Below are positions 50,710 to 59,860 of a stretch of 64,000 nucleotides of DNA, one piece after another. Numbering within the stretch: position 1 is the first letter of the stretch; the number at the start of each line of letters is the position of its first letter. The DNA is from Chitinibacter tainanensis DSM 15459 (GTDB taxonomy: Bacteria; Pseudomonadota; Gammaproteobacteria; Burkholderiales; Chitinibacteraceae): positions 124,001-188,000 of the forward strand of contig NZ_AUCN01000009.1 in assembly GCF_000429785.1 (NCBI RefSeq). The letters run 5' to 3'. The position numbers and the translations under genes are program-made. The notes under the pieces were generated by a model. The model was not told where the DNA came from. It saw nothing but the letters and a program-made list of their open reading frames with translations, and ran no database searches.

Positions 50710-52893
50710 ATGGCATCATCTGTTTTCAATATTGGCGTGTCGGGGCTTAATGCCGCCAATCTGGGGATTACCACCACCGGCCATAATATTTCGAATGTGA
50801 ATACCGACGGGTTTTCCCGTCAGGTATTGCGCCAGAGTGCGCCGTATCCGCTGCTATCGGGCAGCGGTTTTAATGGCCTGGGCGTACAGGTGGATACCAT
50901 CGCCCGGATGTATGATCGCTTTCTGACCAAAGCAGTGGAAGTGGCGCAGACTCAATCGAGCTATCAGCAAACCCGGCTCGCGCATCTGACCGAAATTAAC
51001 AATATTGTGGCCGACCCCAATGCCGGGGTGTCGCCGGCGCTGCAAGACTTTTTCAGCTCGGTGCAAAACGTCACCACCAATCCGGCCAGCCCGCCTGCGC
51101 GGCAAGCCATGCTGACCAGCGCGCAAACCCTAGTTAACCGCTTTCAGGTGTTCAACCAGCGTTTGCAAGAACAGCGCAATGCGCTGAATGGCGAAATCAG
51201 CAATGCAGTGAATTCGATTAATAGCTATACCCAGCAAATCGCCGAGCTTAATAACAAAATCGTGGTGGCCCAATCGTCAGGCCAGCCGCCTAATGATCTC
51301 TTGGATCAGCGGGATTTACTGGTTAAAGATCTAAATAAACTGGTGAAAGCCAATACCATGACCATGGATGATGGCAGCATCAACGTGTTTGTGGGTAATG
51401 GCCAAGGGCTGGTGGTGGGCGGCAGTGTGAGCAAGCTGGTGGCCGATAGCAACCCGGCCGACCCAAGCCGCATTACCGTTGGTTATATGCAGGATAATCA
51501 AACCATCTTTATGCCGGAATCACAGCTGGCGGGTGGGCAACTAGGCGCCTTGCTGGATTACCGTAATCAGGCGCTGGACTTGGCGCAAAATAGCCTGGAG
51601 CGCACAGCGCTGGGCATGGTGGAATCATTTAACCAGCAACACAAAGCCGGGCAAGATTTGAACGGCAATTTGGGGCGCAATTTGTTTGATATTCCACGCA
51701 GTAATTTCGTGGAATTTAGCGTTGGCGGCACCAATATCCGGGCGACTTCACCCAATGGTACTAATGAAAGCAGTGATTTTTCGATTACGGCCAGCGGCAC
51801 TGGTTATGTCATCAAACGTTTGTCGGATGGCGCTACCAGCGGGGTGGTGAATTTGGGTAGTACCGATCCGGTTACAGGATTAACGCTATCCGCCGCGTCG
51901 GCCAGCTTAAGCTTACCGGCCCAAGGCAGCTTTGCTTTCCCACCGGCGATTGGCACGATTAATAGCAACAGCAAAAACACCGGTACGGCGCAACTGACAG
52001 GCTATATCAGCGATATTAGTCAGCTCACGGCCAGTAATTATGAGCTGAGCTTTGATGGCAGCAATTATTCGCTGTACCGGATGAGCGATGGCACACGCAC
52101 ATCGTACACTGCCGCTCAAATGGCGCAGGGTATTCAGCAGGATGGGATGAGCTTTCAAATCGCTTCGGGCACGATGAACCCAAACGACCGCTTTGTGCTC
52201 AAACCGCTAGAAGGGGTGATTAGCTCTTTGTCTGTGCGCATTACTGACCCTAAACAGGTGGCCGTGGCGGCGCCCATGCTGGCGACCGTGGCGAAAGCCA
52301 ATACCGGCAGCCTGAAAGTGGTAGATCATGTGGTGAATACGCCGAGCGTGAGCAGCACCGATGCGGCACTTAACCCGGCGATTCGCAATCCGGTGAATAT
52401 CAACTTCACTTCGCCGACTAGTTTTACCTATACCGATACCGTGACTGGGGTTACCTCGGCGGCGCAAACTTATACGCCGGGGATGAGTCTGAATGTGAAC
52501 GGCTGGACGATGAAGCTAGATGGCACGCCAGCGACCGGTGATGTGATTAATGTGACGTCGAATATTGGCGGCTCGGCCGATAATCGCAATGGCCTGGCGC
52601 TGGGCAAGCTGCAGACCACCCGGATTCTGGAAGGCGGTACCGCCACGTATCAGGAATCTTATGGCCGGATGGTGAGCAAAATTGGTACCCAGACCAATGA
52701 AGCCACCATCATGAGCAAGGCTCAAGATAAATTATTAAGTAATGCGGAAGATAGCCGTGATTCGGTGTCGGCCGTGAGCTTGGATGAAGAGGCGGCCAAC
52801 CTGTTGCGTTATCAGCAGGCCTATCAGGCTGCCAGTAAAGTTATCCAGATTGCGCAAACGGCCTTTCAGGAAATCCTGAATATTGGTCGTTAA
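50710..52893 (+). CDS. flgK: Hook-filament junction protein FlgK (HAP1)
   Basis: 727 aa, on the large side for FlgK. N-terminal NIGVSGLNAANLGITTTGHNISNVNTDGFSRQV and C-terminal VSLDEEAANLLRYQQAYQAASKVIQIAQTAFQEILNIGR are the axial helices. The long centre (about 340-600) is Ser/Thr/Gly-rich with flagellin-like hypervariable domains. AAGGGG precedes ATG 50710. Six bases after its stop, flgL's leader begins. Confidence 0.96.
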   Translation: MASSVFNIGVSGLNAANLGITTTGHNISNVNTDGFSRQVLRQSAPYPLLSGSGFNGLGVQVDTIARMYDRFLTKAVEVAQTQSSYQQTRLAHLTEINNIVADPNAGVSPALQDFFSSVQNVTTNPASPPARQAMLTSAQTLVNRFQVFNQRLQEQRNALNGEISNAVNSINSYTQQIAELNNKIVVAQSSGQPPNDLLDQRDLLVKDLNKLVKANTMTMDDGSINVFVGNGQGLVVGGSVSKLVADSNPADPSRITVGYMQDNQTIFMPESQLAGGQLGALLDYRNQALDLAQNSLERTALGMVESFNQQHKAGQDLNGNLGRNLFDIPRSNFVEFSVGGTNIRATSPNGTNESSDFSITASGTGYVIKRLSDGATSGVVNLGSTDPVTGLTLSAASASLSLPAQGSFAFPPAIGTINSNSKNTGTAQLTGYISDISQLTASNYELSFDGSNYSLYRMSDGTRTSYTAAQMAQGIQQDGMSFQIASGTMNPNDRFVLKPLEGVISSLSVRITDPKQVAVAAPMLATVAKANTGSLKVVDHVVNTPSVSSTDAALNPAIRNPVNINFTSPTSFTYTDTVTGVTSAAQTYTPGMSLNVNGWTMKLDGTPATGDVINVTSNIGGSADNRNGLALGKLQTTRILEGGTATYQESYGRMVSKIGTQTNEATIMSKAQDKLLSNAEDSRDSVSAVSLDEEAANLLRYQQAYQAASKVIQIAQTAFQEILNIGR

Positions 52894-52904
52894 GGAGTTT
52901 GATC

Positions 52905-54221
52905 ATGCGGATCGCAACCACCACCCTCTTTAATATCGGCAGCGTCAATCTACAGCGCCATATTGCCGATCAGGCCAAGCTGCAAAATCAGCTCTCGACT
53001 GGGCGCAAGATTTTAACGCCAGCCGATGATCCGATTGCTTCGGCGCGCATTTTGGATATTACGCAGGCCAAATCGATTCAGGAGCAGTACAGCACCAACA
53101 GTACGGCCGCGGATTCGTTTATGCGCCTGTCGGATAGCACGCTGGATCAAGTAATGAATCTGATTCAGAACGTGCAAGAACTTGCCGTAAGTGCCGGTAA
53201 TCCGGCGCTGGGCCCTGCAGAAAAGAAAATGAAAGATGCCGAGCTGCAAGGGCGTTATCAGGAGCTGCTGGGGCTGGTGAATACCACCGACGGGCAGGGG
53301 AATTATCTGTTTTCTGGCTACAAAGGCGATGTGCGCCCCTTTACCGAAACGACCTTTGGGCAAGTGGTGTACAACGGCGATGATGGCCAGCGCTTGGTGC
53401 AGATCTCAGATGGGCGGCAGATTCCGATTTCTGAATCCGGTGCTGATGCGTTTCAGCGGATCAAAAACGGTAACGGTACTTTTGTGACCGCCTATACTGC
53501 AACCAATACGGGCACCGGGATTGTGAGCCCCGGCGAGGTTTTGAATAGCACCGCGTGGGCGAATGCGCCGGCGCCCCGGGATTTTAAGGTGGCTTTTCAG
53601 GTCTTGCCTGATCCGCTAGACCCCAATAAAACCGTTACGACTTATGATCTGATCAATAGCACCACCAATACCTCTTTGATTGATGGGGCGACGATCCCGC
53701 GGGCGGCAGGTACGGCATTCCCGCGTACTTATACCGAAGGCGGCGATATTATTTTTGCCAAGCAAACCGGTGAAACGGCTGCTGCTTGGGATTTTGGGGT
53801 GAAGTTGAGTGTGAAAGGTGCGCCGGCAGCGGGCGACCAATTTACCGTTAAGCCAAGTAGCAATGTTGATTTATTTGCGACCTTGGGGGCGCTTTCGAGT
53901 GCACTCAATAACCCTGGCTCAGGGTCAACTGGTGGGGCGGCGTTTCAAAATCAACTCAATACGGCTTTATCTGATTTATCCAATGCGCTGGGTAATGTGC
54001 TAACTGTGCGCTCTTATTTAGGCGCGCGGATGAAAGAAACCGAGTCGGTCAACGATACGACCGAAGATCTGAAACTGCAGCATGCTAAAACCTTGTCGGG
54101 CCTGCAGGATTTGGATTACGCCGCGGCGATCAGTGAGTTTGCACAAAACCAGATGGTGCTGGATGCCGCGCGTAAATCTTTTGCCCAAGTGCAGGAGTTG
54201 AGCCTGTTTAAATACATATAA
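52905..54221 (+). CDS. flgL: Hook-filament junction protein FlgL (HAP3)
   Basis: 438 aa. MRIATTTLFNIGSVNLQRHIADQAKLQNQLSTGRKILTPADDPIASARI is the flagellin-type N-terminus; AISEFAQNQMVLDAARKSFAQVQELSLFKYI closes it. The centre has YLFSGYKGDVRPF. AAGGAG 7 nt before ATG 52905 fixes the start. Ends the second flagellar unit. Confidence 0.95.
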   Translation: MRIATTTLFNIGSVNLQRHIADQAKLQNQLSTGRKILTPADDPIASARILDITQAKSIQEQYSTNSTAADSFMRLSDSTLDQVMNLIQNVQELAVSAGNPALGPAEKKMKDAELQGRYQELLGLVNTTDGQGNYLFSGYKGDVRPFTETTFGQVVYNGDDGQRLVQISDGRQIPISESGADAFQRIKNGNGTFVTAYTATNTGTGIVSPGEVLNSTAWANAPAPRDFKVAFQVLPDPLDPNKTVTTYDLINSTTNTSLIDGATIPRAAGTAFPRTYTEGGDIIFAKQTGETAAAWDFGVKLSVKGAPAAGDQFTVKPSSNVDLFATLGALSSALNNPGSGSTGGAAFQNQLNTALSDLSNALGNVLTVRSYLGARMKETESVNDTTEDLKLQHAKTLSGLQDLDYAAAISEFAQNQMVLDAARKSFAQVQELSLFKYI

Positions 54222-54242
54222 TGGCCACATTCACCGTCAGCT

Positions 54243-54271
54243 CACGGCCCGCGATGCGGGCCGTTGTTTTT
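54243..54271 (+). terminator. Intrinsic terminator after flgL
   Basis: ACGGCCCGC-GAT-GCGGGCCGT then TGTTTTT. The T tract is slightly interrupted but the 9-bp stem is perfect. Confidence 0.8.
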
Positions 54272-54281
54272 CGAGGATGTA

Positions 54282-55637
54282 ATGAGTAAAGGTAAAACCC
54301 AGTATGTATGCCGCAGCTGCGGAGGGCTTTCGCCCAAATGGCAAGGCCAGTGCCCGCAATGTGGGGAATGGAATTCGCTCGAAGAGCAGGTCAGCGCCCC
54401 AGCGACAACCCAAGGGCGGTTTCAAAGCCTAGCCGCGGATGGGCAGATTAAGGATTTATCTGCGGTGGAGGCCGAAGAGCTGCCTCGCACGCCAACCCAA
54501 CTCAGTGAATTGGATCGTGTCTTGGGCGGCGGTTTGGTGCCCGGTGGCGTGGTGTTGATTGGCGGTGATCCCGGTATCGGTAAATCAACCTTATTGCTGC
54601 AGGCCTTATCCCGCTTAGCTCAAGAGCACGCTGTGCTGTATGTCAGCGGTGAAGAATCGGCCCAGCAAATTGCTTTGCGGGCCCGGCGCCTTGAGGTGCC
54701 GGCAGCAGGGGTGCGCCTCTATCCGGAAATTAGCCTTGAGAAAATCCTGCTGGCTTTGGAGCGGGAAGCGCCCAAAGTGGCGGTCATTGATTCGATTCAG
54801 ACGATCTATACCGAGGCGCTGACCAGTGCGCCGGGCAGCGTGGCGCAAGTGCGCGAATGTTCGGCGCAGTTAACCCGCTTTGCAAAGCGGCACGGTACTT
54901 CAATTTTGCTCGTTGGGCATGTGACGAAAGAAGGCGCGCTAGCCGGTCCACGCGTACTGGAGCATATTGTCGATGCGGTACTGTACTTTGAAGGCGATAC
55001 CCACTCTAGTTTTCGCCTAATTCGGGCGATCAAAAATCGCTTTGGTGCGGTGAATGAATTAGGGGTGTTTGCCATGACCGATAAGGGCTTGCGCGAGGTC
55101 GCAAACCCGTCGGCATTGTTTTTAAGCCAGCATGAAGTGCCGGTGGCGGGTAGTTGCGTAATGGTTACGCAGGAAGGCTCGCGGCAGATGCTGGTCGAAG
55201 TGCAGGCGCTCGTCGATGATGCCCATGCCGCCCAGGTGAAACGCCTGGCGGTCGGGGTGGAGCAAAACCGGCTAGCGCTTTTGCTGGCCGTCTTGCACCG
55301 CCACGCCGGGATTGCCGCCTTTGATCAGGATGTCTTTATTAATGCAGTGGGTGGTGTTCGAATTAGCGAGCCAGCGGCTGATTTGGCGATGCTGATCGCG
55401 ATTGTGTCCTCACTTAAAAATCGCCCATTGCCACCAAAACTAGTGGTGTTTGGTGAAGTCGGGCTCGCAGGTGAGGTGCGCCCTGTGCAGCGCGGGCAAG
55501 AGCGTTTACGTGAGGCCGCGAAACTGGGGTTCAATCTGGCGATTATTCCGAAGGCCAATCGGCCACGACAGCCGATTGAGGGTTTGCAGGTGATTGCAGT
55601 CGACCGCTTGGAGCAGGCGGTAGAGGCAGCGTTTTAA
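54282..55637 (+). CDS. radA: DNA repair protein RadA
   Basis: 451 aa. N-terminal zinc finger CRSCGG...CPQCGEW, RecA-like core with Walker A GGDPGIGKSTLL and the RadA motif KNRFGAVNELGVF, and a C-terminal Lon-protease-like domain without the catalytic dyad (VGGVRISEPAADLAMLIAIVSSL). It is a hexameric helicase that extends D-loops in recombination. ATG 54282 with GAGG 6 nt upstream. Stands alone after the flagellar block. Confidence 0.96.
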   Translation: MSKGKTQYVCRSCGGLSPKWQGQCPQCGEWNSLEEQVSAPATTQGRFQSLAADGQIKDLSAVEAEELPRTPTQLSELDRVLGGGLVPGGVVLIGGDPGIGKSTLLLQALSRLAQEHAVLYVSGEESAQQIALRARRLEVPAAGVRLYPEISLEKILLALEREAPKVAVIDSIQTIYTEALTSAPGSVAQVRECSAQLTRFAKRHGTSILLVGHVTKEGALAGPRVLEHIVDAVLYFEGDTHSSFRLIRAIKNRFGAVNELGVFAMTDKGLREVANPSALFLSQHEVPVAGSCVMVTQEGSRQMLVEVQALVDDAHAAQVKRLAVGVEQNRLALLLAVLHRHAGIAAFDQDVFINAVGGVRISEPAADLAMLIAIVSSLKNRPLPPKLVVFGEVGLAGEVRPVQRGQERLREAAKLGFNLAIIPKANRPRQPIEGLQVIAVDRLEQAVEAAF

Positions 55638-55772
55638 TCGCAACCGCTGCGCAGAAATTTGGCGTACTAGCTTGAAATCGCCTGCGATGCCCTAAGCTCT
55701 ATAGAAAGGCTTTTGCTAGCCCGGTTTTTTGTTTAGCATTCGGTCTATCGACCCCACCTTCTGGAGAATACA

Positions 55773-56099
55773 ATGAGCGATAAAATCACCTATGTCACTG
55801 ATGCGAGTTTTGACGCAGAAGTTCTGCAAGCCAGTGGCCCGGTGTTGGTAGATTACTGGGCAGAATGGTGTGGTCCTTGCAAAATGATCGCCCCAATTCT
55901 GGACGAAGTTGCCGAAGAGTATGCTGGCCGTGTGAAAGTGGCCAAACTCAACATCGATGAAAACCAAGCGACGCCACCGAAATTTGGTATTCGCGGTATC
56001 CCAACTCTGATGCTGTTTGTGGATGGCGAAGTTAAATCGACTAAAGTTGGCGCACTCTCTAAATCGCAACTGACAGCCTTCCTCGATAGCAATATTTGA
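55773..56099 (+). CDS. trxA: Thioredoxin 1
   Basis: 108 aa. The redox site is WCGPC (Cys33, Cys36), with cis-Pro in [11 protein letters not shown]. It is the general cytosolic dithiol reductant and a likely donor for AhpC and the sulfurtransferase in this window. GGAG precedes ATG 55773. Followed by rho, the common trxA-rho order of proteobacteria. Confidence 0.97.
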   Translation: MSDKITYVTDASFDAEVLQASGPVLVDYWAEWCGPCKMIAPILDEVAEEYAGRVKVAKLNIDENQATPPKFGIRGIPTLMLFVDGEVKSTKVGALSKSQLTAFLDSNI

Positions 56100-56138
56100 C
56101 ATTGCGCTGGATTTTGAATTAGTCTGCTTCTAAATTGA

Positions 56139-56212
56139 CTGCAGTGGTGATTAATCGCCACTGCAGCACTTCTCTGCTGCATCCTTCGTCCTTCCCCCCT
56201 TTTTCTACTGTA
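56139..56212 (+). promoter_or_regulatory. Structured, pyrimidine-rich rho leader
   Basis: A 12-bp hairpin with TTAA loop, CTGCAGTGGTGA/TCGCCACTGCAG (56139-56166, one wobble pair), is followed by an unstructured C/T-rich tract (about 56169-56212; TCCTTCGTCCTTCCCCCC is a sample). Such tracts are where Rho loads, and rho genes are known to be autoregulated by Rho-dependent attenuation in the leader. No Shine-Dalgarno sequence lies before the rho start. Confidence 0.4.
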
Positions 56213-56228
56213 CCAATCAAAAAATACT

Positions 56229-57485
56229 ATGCATTTGTCCGACCTAAAACATCTGCACGTCTCTGAACTCGTTGATATGGCGATTCAATCAGAGATCGAT
56301 GGCGCTAGCCGCATGCGCAAACAAGACGTGATCTTTGCGTTGCTGAAAAACCGGGCCAAAAAAGGGGAGAGCATTTTCGGCGAAGGGACGCTGGAAGTTC
56401 TGCCTGATGGCTTTGGTTTCTTGCGTAGCCCAGATACCTCATATTTAGCGGGGCCAGATGATATTTACATCAGCCCAAGCCAAATTCGCCGCTTTAATCT
56501 GCATACCGGTGACACCATCGAAGGTGAAATTCGTATCCCTAAAGAGGGCGAGCGTTATTTTGCGCTGGTAAAGGTTGATAAAGTCAACGGCGAGGCCCCA
56601 GAAGCGGCCAAGCATAAAATCCTGTTTGAAAACCTGACCCCGCTGTTCCCAACTGAGCGGCTCAATCTTGAGCGTGATATCAAAGCGGAAGAAAACATCA
56701 CCGGTCGGGTGATTGACCTGATGTCGCCAATTGGTAAAGGGCAGCGCGCGTTGCTGGTAGCCCCGCCTAAATCGGGTAAAACCGTGATGTTGCAACATAT
56801 CGCGCATGCGATTACGGCTAATCACCCTGAAGTGACGCTGATCGTTTTGCTGATTGATGAGCGCCCAGAGGAAGTGACCGAGATGCAACGTTCGGTCCGC
56901 GGTGAGGTGGTGAGCTCTACGTTTGACGAGCCAGCTACACGCCACGTGCAAGTAGCCGAGATGGTGATCGAAAAGGCTAAACGTCTGGTTGAGCACAAAA
57001 AAGATGTGGTGATCCTGCTGGATTCGATTACCCGTCTGGCGCGTGCCTACAACACTGTCATTCCTGCTTCAGGCAAAGTTTTGACCGGTGGTGTGGATGC
57101 CAACGCCCTGCAGCGGCCTAAACGTTTCTTCGGCGCCGCGCGCAATATCGAAGAGGGTGGTAGTTTGACCATTATCGCCACCGCGCTGGTGGATACCGGC
57201 AGCCGGATGGATGATGTCATCTACGAGGAATTCAAAGGTACGGGTAATAATGAAATCCAGCTGGATCGCCGCATGGCTGAGAAGCGGATTTTCCCGGCCA
57301 TTAACATCAATAAATCCGGCACTCGCCGCGAAGAGCTGCTGATCGAGCAAGATAAACTGCAGAAAATCTGGGTTCTGCGCAAGCTGCTCTACCCAATGGA
57401 TGATCTGGAAGCGATGGAATTCTTGATGGATAAGCTCAAAGCCACGAAGAGCAATCTGGATTTCTTCGACTCAATGCGCCGATAG
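56229..57485 (+). CDS. rho: Transcription termination factor Rho
   Basis: 418 aa, the standard length without extra N-terminal insert. RNA-binding cold-shock-like domain ([17 protein letters not shown]), Walker [16 protein letters not shown] near residue 175-190, Walker [17 protein letters not shown], and the Q/R-loop regions. It is the hexameric helicase that ends untranslated transcripts. Downstream of trxA, with a possible autoregulatory leader. The start codon has no ribosome site but homology fixes it. Confidence 0.97.
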   Translation: MHLSDLKHLHVSELVDMAIQSEIDGASRMRKQDVIFALLKNRAKKGESIFGEGTLEVLPDGFGFLRSPDTSYLAGPDDIYISPSQIRRFNLHTGDTIEGEIRIPKEGERYFALVKVDKVNGEAPEAAKHKILFENLTPLFPTERLNLERDIKAEENITGRVIDLMSPIGKGQRALLVAPPKSGKTVMLQHIAHAITANHPEVTLIVLLIDERPEEVTEMQRSVRGEVVSSTFDEPATRHVQVAEMVIEKAKRLVEHKKDVVILLDSITRLARAYNTVIPASGKVLTGGVDANALQRPKRFFGAARNIEEGGSLTIIATALVDTGSRMDDVIYEEFKGTGNNEIQLDRRMAEKRIFPAININKSGTRREELLIEQDKLQKIWVLRKLLYPMDDLEAMEFLMDKLKATKSNLDFFDSMRR

Positions 57486-57569
57486 GCTTGCAGCACAACG
57501 CCAATTCGACGATAATGCCCGTTTTGTAGCGCCGGCAAAACCCCGGCGCCCGTTACCCTAGGAAAAACC

Positions 57570-57827
57570 ATGAAACCAGAAATTCATCCAGAATACAAAG
57601 AAGTCATCTTCTACGACGCAAGCGCGGACTTCAAATTCCTGACCCGCAGCACTATGCACGTGAAAAGCGCCGAGACTATGACTTGGACCGACGGCAAAGA
57701 ATATCCAGTATATCGTCTGGACGTATCTTCTGAATCTCACCCGTTCTACACTGGTAAACAGAAAATCGTTGATACTGCTGGTCGTATCGAGAAATTCAAC
57801 TCTAAATTCGCGCGTTTCTCTCGCTAA
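57570..57827 (+). CDS. rpmE2: 50S ribosomal protein L31 type B
   Basis: 85 aa. [29 protein letters not shown] and [28 protein letters not shown] are typical of the longer, cysteine-free L31B that does not need zinc. A GC-rich hairpin, GCGCCGG-CAAAACC-CCGGCGC (57529-57549), lies in the leader 20 nt before the start. It has no T-run and might regulate translation. No Zur site was recognised. AGGA before ATG 57570. Confidence 0.96.
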   Translation: MKPEIHPEYKEVIFYDASADFKFLTRSTMHVKSAETMTWTDGKEYPVYRLDVSSESHPFYTGKQKIVDTAGRIEKFNSKFARFSR

Positions 57828-57842
57828 TTTATCGAGTTCCGC

Positions 57843-57873
57843 AAAAAAGGCAGCGTGCTACGCTGCCTTTTTT
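57843..57873 (+). terminator. Intrinsic terminator after rpmE2
   Basis: AAAAAAGGCAGCG, TGCTA loop, CGCTGCCTTTTTT. Confidence 0.92.
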
Positions 57874-57917
57874 GTTTTCTGCATGTCACAATCAAGTAAA
57901 CACCTTTCTATTCTGCC

Positions 57918-59546
57918 ATGCTGACTTATACGCCTCCCGAGTCGCGGCCGCTGGTGCCGCAGAAAGAACAAGACAAACCCTGGCTACTGATCCTGCTGTG
58001 CCTGTTTTGGCTACTGCCAGGGCTGTTTGGCCATGATCCGTGGAAACCACAAGAGAATGAGCACGCGGCAGTCATTGCCGGCCTCTTGCGCCATAATCCT
58101 TGGGTGGTTCCGCTGCTGGCGGATCAACCATATTTTGATAGCGCACCCTTGTATTTCTGGTGTGCTGCGATTGTGGCCAATGCACTAAGCTGGTTTGGAG
58201 TTGCTTTGCATGATGCCGCTCGGTTTAGCACCGGCTTATGGATGGCTTTGGCCTGCTGGGGGGCAGGGCTAGCGGGGCGGGAAGCGTTTGGTCATCGCTT
58301 TGGACGTTTAACTGTGGTGCTGCTGCTTGGCAGTCTGGGCTTGCTGACCTGGGGACATCATATTTCGCCAGCGGTCTTGCCGCTCACGGCCTTTGCCTGG
58401 GGGATTTACGCATTACTACTGGCGCAGCGTCGCCCCGTTAGTGCTGGGTTGGTGTTGGGAGTGAGTTTGCTCACGCTCTTGTTGGGGGCCACCTGGGCGG
58501 ATGCCTTATTGCTGCTGTTGGTGGCACTTGGTTTATTGGTCTGGCCGGCTTGGCGGCAGGCTGGCTTTGCGGTCACCCTGGTCACGGCGCTGATTGTTTC
58601 CTTGCCGCTGGCGGCTTTGTGGGGCTATGCGCTACATGAGCACAGCAGTGAGTTGTTCCAGCACTGGTGGCGCAATTATGCCTGGGGGCCGTATGGTGGT
58701 GCCGGGCAGGTGGTCTGGCTGCACCAGCCGGGGTTTTTGCTCTCGATCCTAGTTTGGTTTGCCTTTCCGGTACTGCCGCTCGCGGCATGGTCGCTGTGGC
58801 TGCATCGACGGGAATTACAGCAGGGCCCGTGGCCGCTATTGTGCTGGTTGGCGCTGGGTATCACCTTGTATATTGCCCTAGCAGGCCATCCCGCCGAGTT
58901 TACAGTGTTGCCACTGTTGCTGCCCTTGAGTTTGCTCGCAGCTGCGGGTGTGGATGACTTACGCCGTGGCGCGGCCTCGGCGCTCAATTCTTTTGCCATT
59001 TTAACCTTAGGCTTGGCAGCTGTGGCCATTTGGGTCATCTGGGGGATTTTGCTCAGTGGTGGTCAAGGCCCGGTGGCGGTCTGGCTCGCCCGCTATACCT
59101 CGGCTGCGATGCAGATTGAATGGGTTGGCTTTGTGTTGGCACTGGTGGCGAGCCTATTGTGGGGCAAGGTGCTCTTACGCCCTCGGGCGCTGGGCCGTAA
59201 AGCGATTACTAACTGGACTTGCGGCGTGATTTTGGTGTTCTCGGTGCTTGTTGGTTTATTCCAGGGCTGGATAGATAGTGGTAAATCTTATCGGCCGGTG
59301 GTGCAACGGATTGAATTGCTCACAGCCCGTGTGCAGCCACCCTGCATTGATGCCAGTAATTTGCATTCCCCGGTGGTGGGGGCGCTAAGCTATTTCTCGA
59401 CCAAACCCGTGATTACCCAGCCGGGTAATGCTTGCATTGTGGCGGTGCGCTTGGCTTCTACGCCAATACCCCTGCCGTGGAGTGAGCTGGGCGAAGTAGC
59501 GCGCTTGGGTGAAAGTAAAGAGCGCTTCGTGGTGTACTTAAAGTAA
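57918..59546 (+). CDS. ArnT-like GT-C membrane glycosyltransferase
   Basis: 542 aa with about 12 membrane helices. The first periplasmic loop has GHDPWKPQENEHAAVIAGLL and DQPYFDSAPLYFW, the acidic and YFDSAPLYFW-type motif of ArnT/PMT enzymes that move a sugar from a polyprenyl phosphate carrier to a lipid or protein. The C-terminal periplasmic domain is about 95 residues. The acceptor is unknown; no lipid A or O-glycan gene is adjacent. It stands alone between two terminators. Confidence 0.82.
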   Translation: MLTYTPPESRPLVPQKEQDKPWLLILLCLFWLLPGLFGHDPWKPQENEHAAVIAGLLRHNPWVVPLLADQPYFDSAPLYFWCAAIVANALSWFGVALHDAARFSTGLWMALACWGAGLAGREAFGHRFGRLTVVLLLGSLGLLTWGHHISPAVLPLTAFAWGIYALLLAQRRPVSAGLVLGVSLLTLLLGATWADALLLLLVALGLLVWPAWRQAGFAVTLVTALIVSLPLAALWGYALHEHSSELFQHWWRNYAWGPYGGAGQVVWLHQPGFLLSILVWFAFPVLPLAAWSLWLHRRELQQGPWPLLCWLALGITLYIALAGHPAEFTVLPLLLPLSLLAAAGVDDLRRGAASALNSFAILTLGLAAVAIWVIWGILLSGGQGPVAVWLARYTSAAMQIEWVGFVLALVASLLWGKVLLRPRALGRKAITNWTCGVILVFSVLVGLFQGWIDSGKSYRPVVQRIELLTARVQPPCIDASNLHSPVVGALSYFSTKPVITQPGNACIVAVRLASTPIPLPWSELGEVARLGESKERFVVYLK

Positions 59547-59556
59547 GGGGCCACAG

Positions 59557-59595
59557 CAATAAAAAAACGGTGCAATGAGCACCGTTTTTTTATTG
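59557..59595. terminator. Bidirectional terminator
   Basis: CAATAAAAAAACGGTGC, AATGA loop, GCACCGTTTTTTTATTG; almost perfectly symmetrical. It separates the glycosyltransferase from the converging DUF3149 gene. Confidence 0.93.
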
Positions 59596-59624
59596 CATCC
59601 GTTCTTGATTGATAGTGGGCGCAA

Positions 59625-59777
59625 TTATTGGTCTTGATGCGCGGCGGTATCTTCTTTGATTTTTCGACGCACATACAAGTAAATATAAATCGCCATCACC
59701 AAAATAAAGCCAATGGTAAAGACGCTAAGCAGGCCAATATCCGATGAAAAGAGGGTGCTGAGTGGTGTGTTTTCCAT
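59625..59777 (-). CDS. DUF3149-like single-helix membrane micro-protein
   Basis: 50 aa: LFSSDIGLLSVFTIGFILVM followed by AIYIYLYVRRKIKED. The SSDIGLLSVF entry, one membrane helix and a charged tail match the DUF3149 family of small betaproteobacterial proteins. GGAG stands 8 nt before ATG 59777. Function unknown. Confidence 0.72.
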   Translation of the reverse strand: MENTPLSTLFSSDIGLLSVFTIGFILVMAIYIYLYVRRKIKEDTAAHQDQ

Positions 59778-59860
59778 GATGCATCTCCGGTGTTTATGCT
59801 TTTACTGTAGGCCGGAATGCCGAAGGAATTATTGATGCACATCAAGCGCAGGCGAGGTGG

